A DNA stretch of 64,000 nt from the NCBI RefSeq assembly GCF_041197575.1, contig NZ_JBDKXB010000002.1, positions 231,052 through 295,051 on the forward strand, written 5' to 3'. Source of the stretch: Thioalkalicoccus limnaeus (GTDB lineage: Bacteria > Pseudomonadota > Gammaproteobacteria > Chromatiales > Chromatiaceae). Under the pieces are notes generated by a model. That model saw only the letters and a list, made by a program, of their open reading frames with translations. It made no database searches and was not told where the DNA came from. The position numbers and the translations under genes were made by a program. This document shows, one piece after another, positions 8,648 through 16,742 of this stretch. Position 1 is the first letter of the stretch. The number at the start of each line of letters is the position of its first letter.

Positions 8648-8899
8648 TTAAAGCTTCCTAATCTCAGCCAAGTCATCCTCCGTTTTGCGCAGAATGAGTT
8701 GGAAACACGCATCGCACACGCGCCGGTCGGTCGAATACGCTTGTCCAAGTTTGGGGATCTCGATGCAGTTCGTTCCCATAGTAAGGTCATCGTGGCAGCG
8801 GTAGCACTTACTGAGTCGTTTAACAGGCGCCCGCTTGGGGCGACCGTTGGTCCCTCCGATCAGAGAAGGCGTCGGCCCTCTAGGACTCGATTTTTTCAT
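8648..8899 (-). CDS. Small zinc-cluster protein, partner of the helicase
   Basis: An 83-residue basic protein overlaps the 3' end of the helicase gene by 20 bases, so the two are probably cotranslated. It has two Cys pairs, CYRCHDD and CDACFQ, about 30 residues apart (YRCHDDLTMGTNC, then VCDACF), consistent with a treble-clef or zinc-ribbon fold. No HNH or other nuclease residues are visible. I do not recognise a named family. Its fixed position behind an SF2 helicase suggests a DNA- or RNA-binding partner. A role in defence is inferred only from the island setting. Confidence 0.6.
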   Translation of the reverse strand: MKKSSPRGPTPSLIGGTNGRPKRAPVKRLSKCYRCHDDLTMGTNCIEIPKLGQAYSTDRRVCDACFQLILRKTEDDLAEIRKL

Positions 8900-10910
8900 A
8901 CACAGCCTTCGCCTTGCGCACGCGCCTCACGAGTACCTGCAACAGGTCATCCAGATTATCGAGAACGGAACGGAATTCCTCAGTTGTCGCCTGCTGCCTT
9001 TCTTTTCCCAAGCGCTTTTCCATCTCTTTGTTCACCATCATCAGCGCGCAGATGTAATTATTTTTTCCGGTGAGCTTCAACGTCTTGTATTTATAGACCA
9101 TTTCGTTGCCGGTCTGCTTGAGTTCAACATGGTTCAGCAGCACGTTTGCCAAGCGCTTGGCCTGCTCCTGCATCCGTTTCCTGGCCTCTTCCCACTCCCG
9201 CTGCGGCTGAACCATGAAAGGTGCAGTGGGCGAGTTCTTGCGCACGGGAGATTGCTGTGCAAGTCGAACCATCTCCTCAGCCTTGCTGTCGTCGAGACCT
9301 AGGAGCTTTAAACGTTCGCGGAGGTCCGCAACGATCTGCGTGTCCTCAACCGACGTGAAGTCCTCTTCCCACAAGGAATCCACGACCTCGCCATGAACAA
9401 CGACCTGATCGCCCGCGCGGAGCCGCGTGGTACCGTCGAGCACGGCCTGTGGCACCTCAGGTTCATCGCCGCCAATAACCTTGTCCCAGAACGCTTGGTC
9501 ATCGCTCTCGAATTGCTTGAACTCCTTCAAGCGCGCATCGAGGTTCATGCCCAGATGAGTGACTATATGGCCGATGTTGTCAGGATGCCCCGGATCGTTC
9601 TGGACCACGACTCGCATGATGCGCCCGACAAATTGGATGTAGGGGGCTAGCGATCGAAACGGACGAAAAATCGCCGCTACGCTCAATTTCGGATGGTCGA
9701 ATCCTTCGCCCAGCATCTGTACCTGGATGATGCAATCGAGTGAACCGTTGCGCAGTGCGGCAAGAATGGCCGACTGCTCATTCTCCGTCTGTTTGCTATG
9801 GATAACATCGGCATTGAAGCCGCGTTCCTGGTACAGAGAACGTATCTCCCGCGCGTGGTTGATGGAGCATGCGACTGCGATTAACTGGTGCTGCGTTCCG
9901 CTTTGGCGGAGTTCCTCAAGCTTTTGCAGGCTGCTGTCGACGATGTACTTGTTGCACAGCCTAGCAAGCGCAACGCCGCGGCTGAACCATTCCTCTTCCT
10001 TCAGCTTCAGCACTTCTTCCAATGTGTACGTCTTCCCGTCAGCATCGGAAAATCCGAGTTCAATGGTCGAGGGGGCGACGTAGCTCGCCTTCAGGCGCTT
10101 GATATAACCTTTCAGCGTGGCGTTCCTGAATGGGTACCGGAACACCAATTCGCCATCGAGTTCCTGGCGGTCACTCCGGAATGGGGTTGCTGTCAGAAGG
10201 ATGACCTTGGCCTTCGGGAAACGCTCGATGACTTTCTGCCAACTGGCGGCCGCACTGTGGTGAGCTTCATCGACGATGATCATGTCGAAAAAGTCATCAG
10301 GGAACTGGGTCAACCATTTGTCCACGTTGGTCGCAAGTTGGTGGACGTTCGTAATGACGATATGGGACTTCGCCGCGATCGAAAGGTTGCCGCTGTCGAG
10401 CGTACAGGCGAGTGGTCCAGACAGCATCTGATCAGTGCTTAGTACGCCAGATTTCCGCCAGAAGCATTTCTGACGGTTGGTGATGTCCATCGCCTCGTAG
10501 AGGCCGTCCTTAATGGTGAGGTTTGGCGCGATGACGATGACCCTGCCTTCCGAAATTCCGAACGGAAGCAAGGATGCCAAGCCGGTCTTGCCGCACCCGA
10601 CGGGAATCTGGAGGATTGCCTTGTTCTTGCCTGCGCGGAAGAACTCGTAGGTGCGCAAGTAACCCTCGCGTTGCGGGTCGCGAAGATGGTCGTTCCCGTC
10701 GATCTTGAAATCAGCGTCGAGAAAATACGACTGAAGAGGGCGGGCGGTGCGCACCCATTGGTCGAGCCCGCTTTTCTCGAAAATCCATTTCTTGCCGATC
10801 TTCCGCGCCGGAATTCGGCCTTCGCGCGCCATCGCATACAGCGCCGTTTTGCCCATTCCCAAGTAGGTCGCGGTCTCTTCGAGGGAGAGCCATCCGTCTG
10901 AATCAGTCAT
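8880..10910 (-). CDS. SF2 DEAD/DEAH helicase with N-terminal HTH domain
   Basis: Starting at the ATG at 10910, the 676-residue protein opens with an excisionase-type HTH (residues 7-58, WLSLEETATYLGMGKTALYA and KIGKKWIFEKSGLDQWV). The helicase follows: Walker A VGCGKTG (104-110), DEAH box VDEAHH (213-218), TATPFRS (240-246), and motif VI QFVGRIMR (426-433). The remaining C-terminal 240 residues resemble no nuclease I know and are rich in charged helices. A longer reading to 11084 exists but adds unlike sequence and crosses a repeat array. Related ResIII-type helicases drive restriction and other phage defences; here the HTH fusion suggests self-regulation or DNA targeting. Base composition is clearly more AT-rich than the guaA flank. 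Confidence 0.8.
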   Translation of the reverse strand: MTDSDGWLSLEETATYLGMGKTALYAMAREGRIPARKIGKKWIFEKSGLDQWVRTARPLQSYFLDADFKIDGNDHLRDPQREGYLRTYEFFRAGKNKAILQIPVGCGKTGLASLLPFGISEGRVIVIAPNLTIKDGLYEAMDITNRQKCFWRKSGVLSTDQMLSGPLACTLDSGNLSIAAKSHIVITNVHQLATNVDKWLTQFPDDFFDMIIVDEAHHSAAASWQKVIERFPKAKVILLTATPFRSDRQELDGELVFRYPFRNATLKGYIKRLKASYVAPSTIELGFSDADGKTYTLEEVLKLKEEEWFSRGVALARLCNKYIVDSSLQKLEELRQSGTQHQLIAVACSINHAREIRSLYQERGFNADVIHSKQTENEQSAILAALRNGSLDCIIQVQMLGEGFDHPKLSVAAIFRPFRSLAPYIQFVGRIMRVVVQNDPGHPDNIGHIVTHLGMNLDARLKEFKQFESDDQAFWDKVIGGDEPEVPQAVLDGTTRLRAGDQVVVHGEVVDSLWEEDFTSVEDTQIVADLRERLKLLGLDDSKAEEMVRLAQQSPVRKNSPTAPFMVQPQREWEEARKRMQEQAKRLANVLLNHVELKQTGNEMVYKYKTLKLTGKNNYICALMMVNKEMEKRLGKERQQATTEEFRSVLDNLDDLLQVLVRRVRKAKAVYEKIES

Positions 10911-10918
10911 GTCATATC

Positions 10919-10961
10919 CATCATTTGATGCCAAATGATAGCAAATGATAGATAGTGATAG
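10919..10961 (-). promoter_or_regulatory. Tandem 10-bp repeats before the helicase gene
   Basis: Directly upstream of the helicase ATG the plus strand reads CAAATGATAG twice in tandem (10932-10941, 10942-10951), then a degenerate third copy, ATAGTGATAG (10952-10961). They are preceded by the palindrome CATCATTTGATG (10919-10930). The 10-bp phasing places each repeat on one face of the helix. The likely reader is the HTH domain of the helicase itself, which would make the gene autoregulated; this is inference. Confidence 0.5.
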
Positions 10962-11147
10962 ATAGAGAGGCAAGAGCCAGCGTCGATGCGCTGTTCTGCA
11001 ATCGTCAACCGTTCGATCCAGCACATGCTGGAAGCCTTCATGGCGGGGGAAGAGGACTTCAGGTGGGACAGAAGGGGCCGGCAATCGGGCGCTTCTGGCG
11101 GTGGGAGTGATGGAAGGTGGTAGGGAAGTTTTGGATAAGAATTTTCT

Positions 11148-11230
11148 GTCGTAGTATGGCTACGACTGATTTAATTATATTAAATTGTCTTTTACTTAGA
11201 AAAGTTGTATAAATCGTAGTATGGCTGCGA
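11148..11230 (+). promoter_or_regulatory. abiE promoter with two operators; possibly leaderless
   Basis: Two copies of one inverted repeat flank a promoter. Operator 1 (11148-11166) is GTCGTAG-TATGG-CTACGAC, a perfect 7-bp palindrome. Operator 2 (11214-11230) is TCGTAG-TATGG-CTGCGA and includes the abiEi start codon. Between them lie TTGTCT (11185-11190) and TATAAA (11208-11213), spaced 17 bp. The predicted transcription start falls on or next to the ATG at 11221, so the mRNA would have little or no leader. Established knowledge: AbiEi represses its own operon by binding paired inverted repeats. Confidence 0.65.
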
Positions 11231-11958
11231 CTGGAACAAGCAAACTAAAGGTGCTCTACGCTCGGTTGGCGCCGGGGACGCCGCTGATCTCGGAGGACCT
11301 GGCAGCGTTGGGCATCTCCGCAGACCTGGCCGTTCACTACGTCCGGGCAGGCTGGCTCACGCGCCTGGCGCGCGGCGTGTACTGCCGCCCGAATGACACC
11401 CTGGCCCTGCATCCCAGCCTGCTACTGTTGCAACGCAGGTTCAACGGTCTGCATGTGGGCGGCAAGTCAGCGCTCGACTGGTACGGCCTGCGCCAGTACG
11501 TGTCGCAGCAACCTGTGCTGCACCTTTATGGCTGGACGGCCGGACGCCTGCCAGGGTGGTTCACCGAGCGTTTTCCGGCCGAGTACCACCGCAAGCGCTT
11601 GTTCGATGAGCAGCCGGACGCCTTGCTACACGTTGATGCCTTCGAGAAGCGTAGTGGGGCGCCGCAGGTTTCGGCGCCGGAGCGCGCGCTGCTGGAGCTG
11701 TTGAGTGAAGTCGGTGTACGCCAGCCCTTGCAGGAAGCACGCGAACTTGTCGAGGGAGCCTATAGCCTGCGCGCCGACGTGCTGCGCGAGCTGTTGCAGC
11801 ACTGCACGAGCGTGAAGACCGTGCGGCTGTGCCTACAACTTGGCCGCGAGGCGTCGTTGCCTTGGGCGGCCAAGCTCGACCCGGCCACGCTGCCGACGGG
11901 CAGTGATCGACCCTGGGTGTCCCGATCGGCCGACGGCCTCTTGGTGCTCAAGCCATGA
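11221..11958 (+). CDS. abiEi: AbiEi-family type IV antitoxin and repressor
   Basis: The 245-residue protein has an N-terminal winged-helix region (LISEDLAALGISADLAVHYV, then RAGWLTRLARGVYCRP) typical of AbiEi antitoxins, and a C-terminal domain with SAPERALLELLSEV, which in this family counters the toxin. AbiE is a phage-exclusion toxin-antitoxin system in which the antitoxin does not bind the toxin stably and also represses the operon. The start at 11221 has no ribosome site and lies in an operator. It overlaps abiEii by four bases. Confidence 0.85.
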   Translation: MAATGTSKLKVLYARLAPGTPLISEDLAALGISADLAVHYVRAGWLTRLARGVYCRPNDTLALHPSLLLLQRRFNGLHVGGKSALDWYGLRQYVSQQPVLHLYGWTAGRLPGWFTERFPAEYHRKRLFDEQPDALLHVDAFEKRSGAPQVSAPERALLELLSEVGVRQPLQEARELVEGAYSLRADVLRELLQHCTSVKTVRLCLQLGREASLPWAAKLDPATLPTGSDRPWVSRSADGLLVLKP

Positions 11959-12875
11959 ATCCGGTCTATCTCGAAACCGCGCGCCTGCTGACGCAGGTCG
12001 CGCCGTTGGTGTTCGTGGATGACACCTTTGCCCTGAAGGGCGGCACTGCGATCAATCTGTTCGTGCGCGACATGCCGCGTCTGTCGGTCGATCTGGATTT
12101 GGTCTTTCCCGATCACACGCTGCCGCGCGACGAGGCGCTGGCGCGCATCAACGAGGCTATCCGACAGGCAGCCGAGCGGCTGAAGAAGCGAGGATTCCAG
12201 ACGCATACGCCTGCTGCGGCAGCGGGGGAGACCAAGCTGCTGGTGCGGCGCGGCTCGATTCAGGTCAAGGTCGAAGTCAACTTCGTCATGCGCGGGACCG
12301 TACAGCCAGTGCGCCTCGCTTCGCTCACGCCGGTTGCCCGTGACGTGTTGATGGCCGATCTGGAGATTCCGGTGGTATCGCTGGAGGACATGTACAGCGG
12401 CAAGCTGGTGGCGGCACTGGATCGGCAGCATCCGCGCGACCTGTTCGACGTGATGCAGCTCTTCGCGCACGAGGGCATCACGCCCGGCATCCGGCGCGCG
12501 TTCGTGGTCTACCTGGCCAGCAGCAATCGGCCAATCCATGAGGTGTTGTTCACGCCGCTGCGGGACATCCGGCACGACTACGAGCACAACTTCCAAGGCA
12601 TGACGGCTGAGTCGGTGCCGCTCGATGCGCTACTCGCCGCGCGAGAACGCATGGTGCGCGAACTCCAGCAGGGGCTGGATGACAACGAGCGACGCTTCCT
12701 GCTGTCGCTGGTCTCGGGTGCGCCCGACTGGCCGCTACTGGGAATCGCGCACCTCGAACATCTGCCTGGAATCCGCTGGAAGCTACACAACCTGGCGCAG
12801 TTGCAGCAGACCGATGCGAGGAAGTTCACTGAGCAAGCCGACCTACTCGGCAAGCAGCTATCTGCGTTATCCTAG
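11955..12875 (+). CDS. abiEii: AbiEii-family nucleotidyltransferase toxin
   Basis: The 306-residue protein is a DNA polymerase-beta-like nucleotidyltransferase. The catalytic signature reads LKGGTAINLF (Gly29-Gly30-Thr31) followed by SVDLDLVF with Asp46 and Asp48. Further conserved regions include IQVKVEVNFVMRGT and LEDMYSGKLVAALDRQHPRD (with the DLFD that follows). AbiEii/MenT-type toxins transfer nucleotides to tRNA or other targets and cause reversible growth arrest on phage infection. All expected catalytic residues are present, so the pair looks functional. Confidence 0.9.
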   Translation: MNPVYLETARLLTQVAPLVFVDDTFALKGGTAINLFVRDMPRLSVDLDLVFPDHTLPRDEALARINEAIRQAAERLKKRGFQTHTPAAAAGETKLLVRRGSIQVKVEVNFVMRGTVQPVRLASLTPVARDVLMADLEIPVVSLEDMYSGKLVAALDRQHPRDLFDVMQLFAHEGITPGIRRAFVVYLASSNRPIHEVLFTPLRDIRHDYEHNFQGMTAESVPLDALLAARERMVRELQQGLDDNERRFLLSLVSGAPDWPLLGIAHLEHLPGIRWKLHNLAQLQQTDARKFTEQADLLGKQLSALS

Positions 12876-12955
12876 AAGGCGATTGATGGTGGTGTCGCCA
12901 GAGTCGTCGTCTCGCAAATCGCTCATATCCCGCGCCAGCAAAAGGTATGCGCTTC

Positions 12956-12977
12956 TGACGGTAAGAGCGACGGTAAA
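12956..12977 (+). other. Right-end arm-type integrase sites
   Basis: TGACGGTAAG (12956-12965) and CGACGGTAAA (12968-12977) repeat the motif found four or more times beside the integrase at the island's left end. They lie 56-90 bases inside the right direct repeat and after the last cargo gene, which supports the island boundaries. Confidence 0.65.
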
Positions 12978-13032
12978 GGCCCCATGTCGATCACAGCCAA
13001 CCCTTTAACCACGCGGACTTGCGTGACCCGTT

Positions 13033-13046
13033 GATGATCGAGTGGG
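13033..13046 (+). repeat. Right attachment-site direct repeat
   Basis: GATGATCGAGTGGG matches the guaA 3' end (5517-5530) at 13 of 14 positions. The gene beyond, a GT2-GtrA protein on the minus strand, has the composition of the core chromosome. The stretch 13047-13223 holds no gene that I can see. Confidence 0.75.
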
Positions 13047-13223
13047 CATCGCCCTAGCGGGCGTGCCGGCCTGGCGGCAGGTCGAAGGCTGCGATTCGCT
13101 GGCCGACCTTTTGGAGGTGGTGCGGCCGGCTTGCGCTCCTCGGTCCGGAATAGCCACTCCGTGGCGAGCGCGGACGAACTGGATGTCTTGCGTTCGAGCA
13201 TCGGCAGGGCGCGATCGAGCGTA

Positions 13224-14348
13224 TCAGGCGGCGCCGGCCTTGGGCCGCTTCCAGGTATAGATGGCGGTCACCGCGTAATTCCAGACCGCGCCGACCAGGA
13301 TCCCGGCGATCGCTGACAGGACCCAGTAGGATTCCGCCTGGAACAGATAGGTCGCGATGCCGACGTTGGCCAGCGCGCCCACGCTGCACGCCAGGACGAA
13401 CGACAGCCAGCCCCAGATCAGCGCCCGACCGCGCAGGCGCATGTCCCGGTAGGTCAGGATGTTGTTGAGGAAGAAGTTGCTGGTCATGGCCACCAGGGTC
13501 GCAACGGCCTGTCCGACGAGGAAGCTGACGCCGAGCCCCTTGAAGAGGAGCCACAGCACTAGAAGGTGTACGCCGACGCCGACGCCGCCGATCAGCGAAA
13601 AGGCGATGAAGCGCAGCGGGATCAAGGGGCCGAGCAGCTTCTGGATCAGCATCAACAGATATTCCCACAGGACGGCGTTGTCGAGTTTGCTCGCACCGGC
13701 CTGGCGCACGCGGAACTCGTAGGGCAGTTCGCGGAAGCGCAGCGGCGGTTCGCCAGAGGCGAAGAGATCGAGCAGGATCTTGAAGCCGACGCCGCTGAGG
13801 CGGCGGACCCGGCGGCGAAAGACCTCAGCGCGGACCATGAAGAAACCGCTCATCGGATCTTTGATGTCGGCCTTGATCAGGCGGCGGCCGAGGTTGCCGG
13901 CGAAGCGGCTCATCGAGCGGCGGCGCTCGTCCCAGCCGCCGAGCCCACCGCCGGCGACATAGCGACTGCCGATGACGATGTCGAGATCCTCGCTGCGCAG
14001 GGCCGCGAGCATGTCCGGCAGCAGGGTCTCGTCGTGTTGCAGATCGGCATCCATCACCGCGAGATAGGGCGCGCTCGACGCGAGCAGGCCCTCGATGCAG
14101 GCCGACGACAGCCCGCGTCGTCCGATCCGCTGCAGCACCCGCACCCGCCGATCGGCGGCCGCGAGGGTCCGCGCCCGGTCGGCAGTGCCATCCGGCGAGT
14201 CATCGTCGACGATGATCAGTTCCCATGCGAGGCCGCTCAGCGTCCGTTCGACGCGCCCGACCAGATCGGCGAGGTTGTCGGCCTCGTTGTAAGTCGGAAC
14301 GATCACGGATAAGAGCGGTGGCGGGCACGGGGTCGACGGCATGGACAT
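13224..14348 (-). CDS. GT2 polyprenol-phosphate sugar transferase fused to GtrA
   Basis: The 374-residue protein (start MSMPSTPCPPP at 14348; a further ATG lies at 14342) has a DPM1-like GT2 domain, with LSVIVPTYNEADNL, IIVDDDSPDGT and the metal-binding MDADLQHDE, followed by a GtrA domain of four membrane segments (IAFSLIGGVGVGVHLLVLWL onward). Such proteins put a sugar on undecaprenyl or dolichyl phosphate and flip it across the membrane. The divergent neighbour is a GT39 transferase that would use such a lipid-linked sugar, so the two probably serve one cell-surface modification pathway. A longer start at 14525 would overlap that neighbour and is unlikely. Confidence 0.88.
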   Translation of the reverse strand: MSMPSTPCPPPLLSVIVPTYNEADNLADLVGRVERTLSGLAWELIIVDDDSPDGTADRARTLAAADRRVRVLQRIGRRGLSSACIEGLLASSAPYLAVMDADLQHDETLLPDMLAALRSEDLDIVIGSRYVAGGGLGGWDERRRSMSRFAGNLGRRLIKADIKDPMSGFFMVRAEVFRRRVRRLSGVGFKILLDLFASGEPPLRFRELPYEFRVRQAGASKLDNAVLWEYLLMLIQKLLGPLIPLRFIAFSLIGGVGVGVHLLVLWLLFKGLGVSFLVGQAVATLVAMTSNFFLNNILTYRDMRLRGRALIWGWLSFVLACSVGALANVGIATYLFQAESYWVLSAIAGILVGAVWNYAVTAIYTWKRPKAGAA

Positions 14349-14451
14349 GGCAGGTCGGTCACTCACGGCGAATAGGTTCGAGGCCCGATCAAAATCGGAG
14401 CGGGGATCGGGTATTGTAGGGCGCCTTTCGCCATCGGTTCTGGGAAACCTC

Positions 14452-16017
14452 ATGGAAGCAGTACAACGTCCTCGTCGGTCGCCGCACTGGGCCCTCTGGT
14501 TGATCCTGGTCGTGGTCGGGATCACGCTGTGGCGAATCCTCGCCGCGTGGCTGATGCCGGTGACGCAGGACGAGGCCTATTACTTCGACTGGGCGCGCCA
14601 TCTCGCATGGGGCTACTTCGACCACCCGCCCGGCGTCGCACTGTTGGGGCTCGGCATTTGGTTGGAGCCCGGCTCGACCCTCGCCGGCCGCCTCGGTAAC
14701 CTGATCGCGGCGACGGCGACGCTTTTCGTGCTGCTGTCCTTCTACCGCAACGCCGGCCTGGCGTCGGCGCAGGATCGGCTGTTGGCGCTCGTGCTCGCGG
14801 TCGCGACGATCCCGGGGCTCGCGGTCGGCGTCTTGACGACGCCCGACAGCGTGCTGGCGCTGGCCTGGGCGCTGGCGCTGCACGAGGCCCTCGCGGCGCT
14901 GCAGCGGGATCGGCGACGCTGGGTCGCGGTCGGCGTCGTCGTCGGGCTCGGTCTGCTCGGGAAATACACGATGGTGCTGATCGGCCCCGTTCTGTTGTGG
15001 GCGCTGCTTCGTGCCGATCCCGGCGCATTGCGCACGCGCTGGCCCTACCTCGGCGCGCTGGCCGCGCTGCTGGTGTTCCTGCCGCACCTGATCTGGAACG
15101 CGCAGCATGATTGGCTGACGATGCGCTTCCAGTTCGGTCACGGCTTCGCGCTCGATACCGGGGCGGCCGTCGACACCGCCCTGCCGGAGCCACTCGCCGC
15201 CGCGGCGACACCGGTGCCGGTGGCCTCGCCGGGCTGGGGCGGCCTGCTCGGCTACGCCGGCCAACAGATCGCGTTGCTGGGTGTGTTCGCGCTGCCGTTG
15301 CTCGCGGCCCTGTTCGGTCGTGGCGCCTGGCGACGTATCCGCGCGGACCTTGGCGCGCACCTGGATCCCAAGGCTCGGCCGCTGCTCCATGCCGGCACCC
15401 TGGTGCCGCTCGCCTTCTTCGCCGTCGCCGCCTGGCGCAGCGAGGCCGAGGCCAACTGGCCCGTGGTCTATCTGTTGGCCGCAGCGCCGCTGCTGGCGCT
15501 CGCCGCCCGGCCGCTGTGGCGCTGGCTGATGGCGGCGGCCGCAATCAATGTGCTGCTCGTGAGCCTCTACGTGGTCCATGGGGCCACCGCGGCGCTCCCG
15601 CTCCCGGACAGCGGACAGCGGATCCTGCGCGAGACCTATGGCTTCCGCGAACTGGCCGAACTCGCAGCGCGCCTCGATGGCCCGGTCTTCACGGATCGCT
15701 ATCAGGCCACCGCCATGCTGCGTTTCTACGCACCGCCGCTCGGCGTCGGTCAATGGCCTGGCCTGACCCGGCCGTCGGAGTATCTGCGCGGCTCGTTCGC
15801 GAACGGAGACGCCGCAAAACGGATCGAGGAGGCTAGCGGCTTCTGGTTGATCGCCCGCAGCCCCGGGCACGAGTTGCCGGGATTCCGGCTCGCCGAGGCG
15901 CGAACCCTCTTCATCTGCCAAGGCGAGGGCGTCATCGAAGCCGCTGACCCGCCCTGCGCCCAGCCGCTTAGGGTCTGGCGCTTGTATCGTTACCAACCGG
16001 AATCGATCGGCGGGTAG
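14452..16017 (+). CDS. GT39 (ArnT/PMT-like) membrane glycosyltransferase
   Basis: The 521-residue integral membrane protein begins MEAVQRPRRSPHWALWLILV. After the first membrane helix it has the periplasmic signature PVTQDEAYYFDWARH and then YFDHPPGVAL, with the conserved acidic pair DE of GT39 enzymes that transfer a sugar from polyprenyl phosphate. About ten further hydrophobic segments follow, and a soluble C-terminal domain. The start was placed at 14452 because the upstream in-frame stretch overlaps the divergent gene and is unlike the family. The acceptor (lipid A, glycan or protein) is not evident. Confidence 0.85.
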   Translation: MEAVQRPRRSPHWALWLILVVVGITLWRILAAWLMPVTQDEAYYFDWARHLAWGYFDHPPGVALLGLGIWLEPGSTLAGRLGNLIAATATLFVLLSFYRNAGLASAQDRLLALVLAVATIPGLAVGVLTTPDSVLALAWALALHEALAALQRDRRRWVAVGVVVGLGLLGKYTMVLIGPVLLWALLRADPGALRTRWPYLGALAALLVFLPHLIWNAQHDWLTMRFQFGHGFALDTGAAVDTALPEPLAAAATPVPVASPGWGGLLGYAGQQIALLGVFALPLLAALFGRGAWRRIRADLGAHLDPKARPLLHAGTLVPLAFFAVAAWRSEAEANWPVVYLLAAAPLLALAARPLWRWLMAAAAINVLLVSLYVVHGATAALPLPDSGQRILRETYGFRELAELAARLDGPVFTDRYQATAMLRFYAPPLGVGQWPGLTRPSEYLRGSFANGDAAKRIEEASGFWLIARSPGHELPGFRLAEARTLFICQGEGVIEAADPPCAQPLRVWRLYRYQPESIGG

Positions 16018-16136
16018 GTGCTCGGCCGTGCCGAGCCCGCTGGGCGTCTCTCGGCGTTGTAGCTCAGCGCAGAAGCTGTGGCGGATAGGACGGCGGCAGA
16101 CGTGTGAATGAAAGATAAGTTGCTGATCTTTCGAAT

Positions 16137-16227
16137 TGGCGGAGAGGGAGGGATTCGAACCCTCGATGGGCTATTAACCCATACACACTTTCCAGGCGTG
16201 CTCCTTAAGCCACTCGGACACCTCTCC
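16137..16227 (-). tRNA. tRNA-Ser (anticodon GGA)
   Basis: The minus strand folds as a class II tRNA. The 7-bp acceptor stem GGAGAGG/CCTCTCC pairs 16221-16227 with 16141-16147; the discriminator is G and CCA is encoded (16137-16139). The anticodon arm reads CCTGGAAAG with anticodon GGA, a long variable arm follows (with TATGGGTTAATAGCCCAT), and the T arm has GGTTCGAATCC. It reads UCC and UCU serine codons. Confidence 0.95.
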
Positions 16228-16742
16228 GGTTGAGTGCGGCGCCAGCGGAAGAACGCTGGCACGGCGACAGCGAAGGATAGCGCATCACCTGTGGTCGCGC
16301 AAAGTGCGCCCTCGACATGGCTCACGCAGTCCGTGGGCCAATTGGCCTTCACGGCGCCCCCGGGCGTCTTCCGCCAATGCCCCGCTGGTGCCGACTGGCG
16401 TTAAACGCCACTGGGTGCGTCAGGTCGACTGACGCGCGATGACGCGGATGCAGCGATGCGGCGGATCGCGATACCCGACCGAACGGGCTGGCGCGCAGTC
16501 CGAGATGTCGTGTGCGTCTCATCGGCCGATCCACGAGCCAACCCCCGAGGATGCCTGGGTCGACGCAACGAGTCGGGGCGCCGCTCGACCCGCCCGTCGA
16601 ATATGCGCTGCGCGGGATCTGTTGTGATGCCCGAACAGCGTACGATCTTTCCACTTATAATATTCTGGTCCGCTGTTGCACGGAGCATTCAACCTCGACC
16701 AGGTGGACCATCGAAACCCAGTTCAAAAGTTGGACTCCGTGT
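16228..16742 (+). other. Non-coding stretch before the CBS-EAL gene
   Basis: No credible gene is seen in these 515 bases; all open frames are short and unlike known proteins. A perfect TATAAT at 16656-16661 lies 82 bases before the following start and may be its promoter, but no good -35 hexamer is found at the right spacing. Confidence 0.4.

Noticed and set aside
11148..11235. The repeated GTAGTATGGCT as a duplicated gene start of abiEi
   Set aside because: The upstream copy is followed by stops within a few codons, and both copies are palindromic, so an operator pair explains them better.
14389..15996. A 535-residue minus-strand frame opposite the GT39 gene
   Set aside because: Gln/Arg-rich shadow of a membrane-protein gene without protein-like features.
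16349..16654. A 101-residue minus-strand frame after tRNA-Ser
   Set aside because: No ribosome site, no domain and Arg-rich composition; treated as non-coding.
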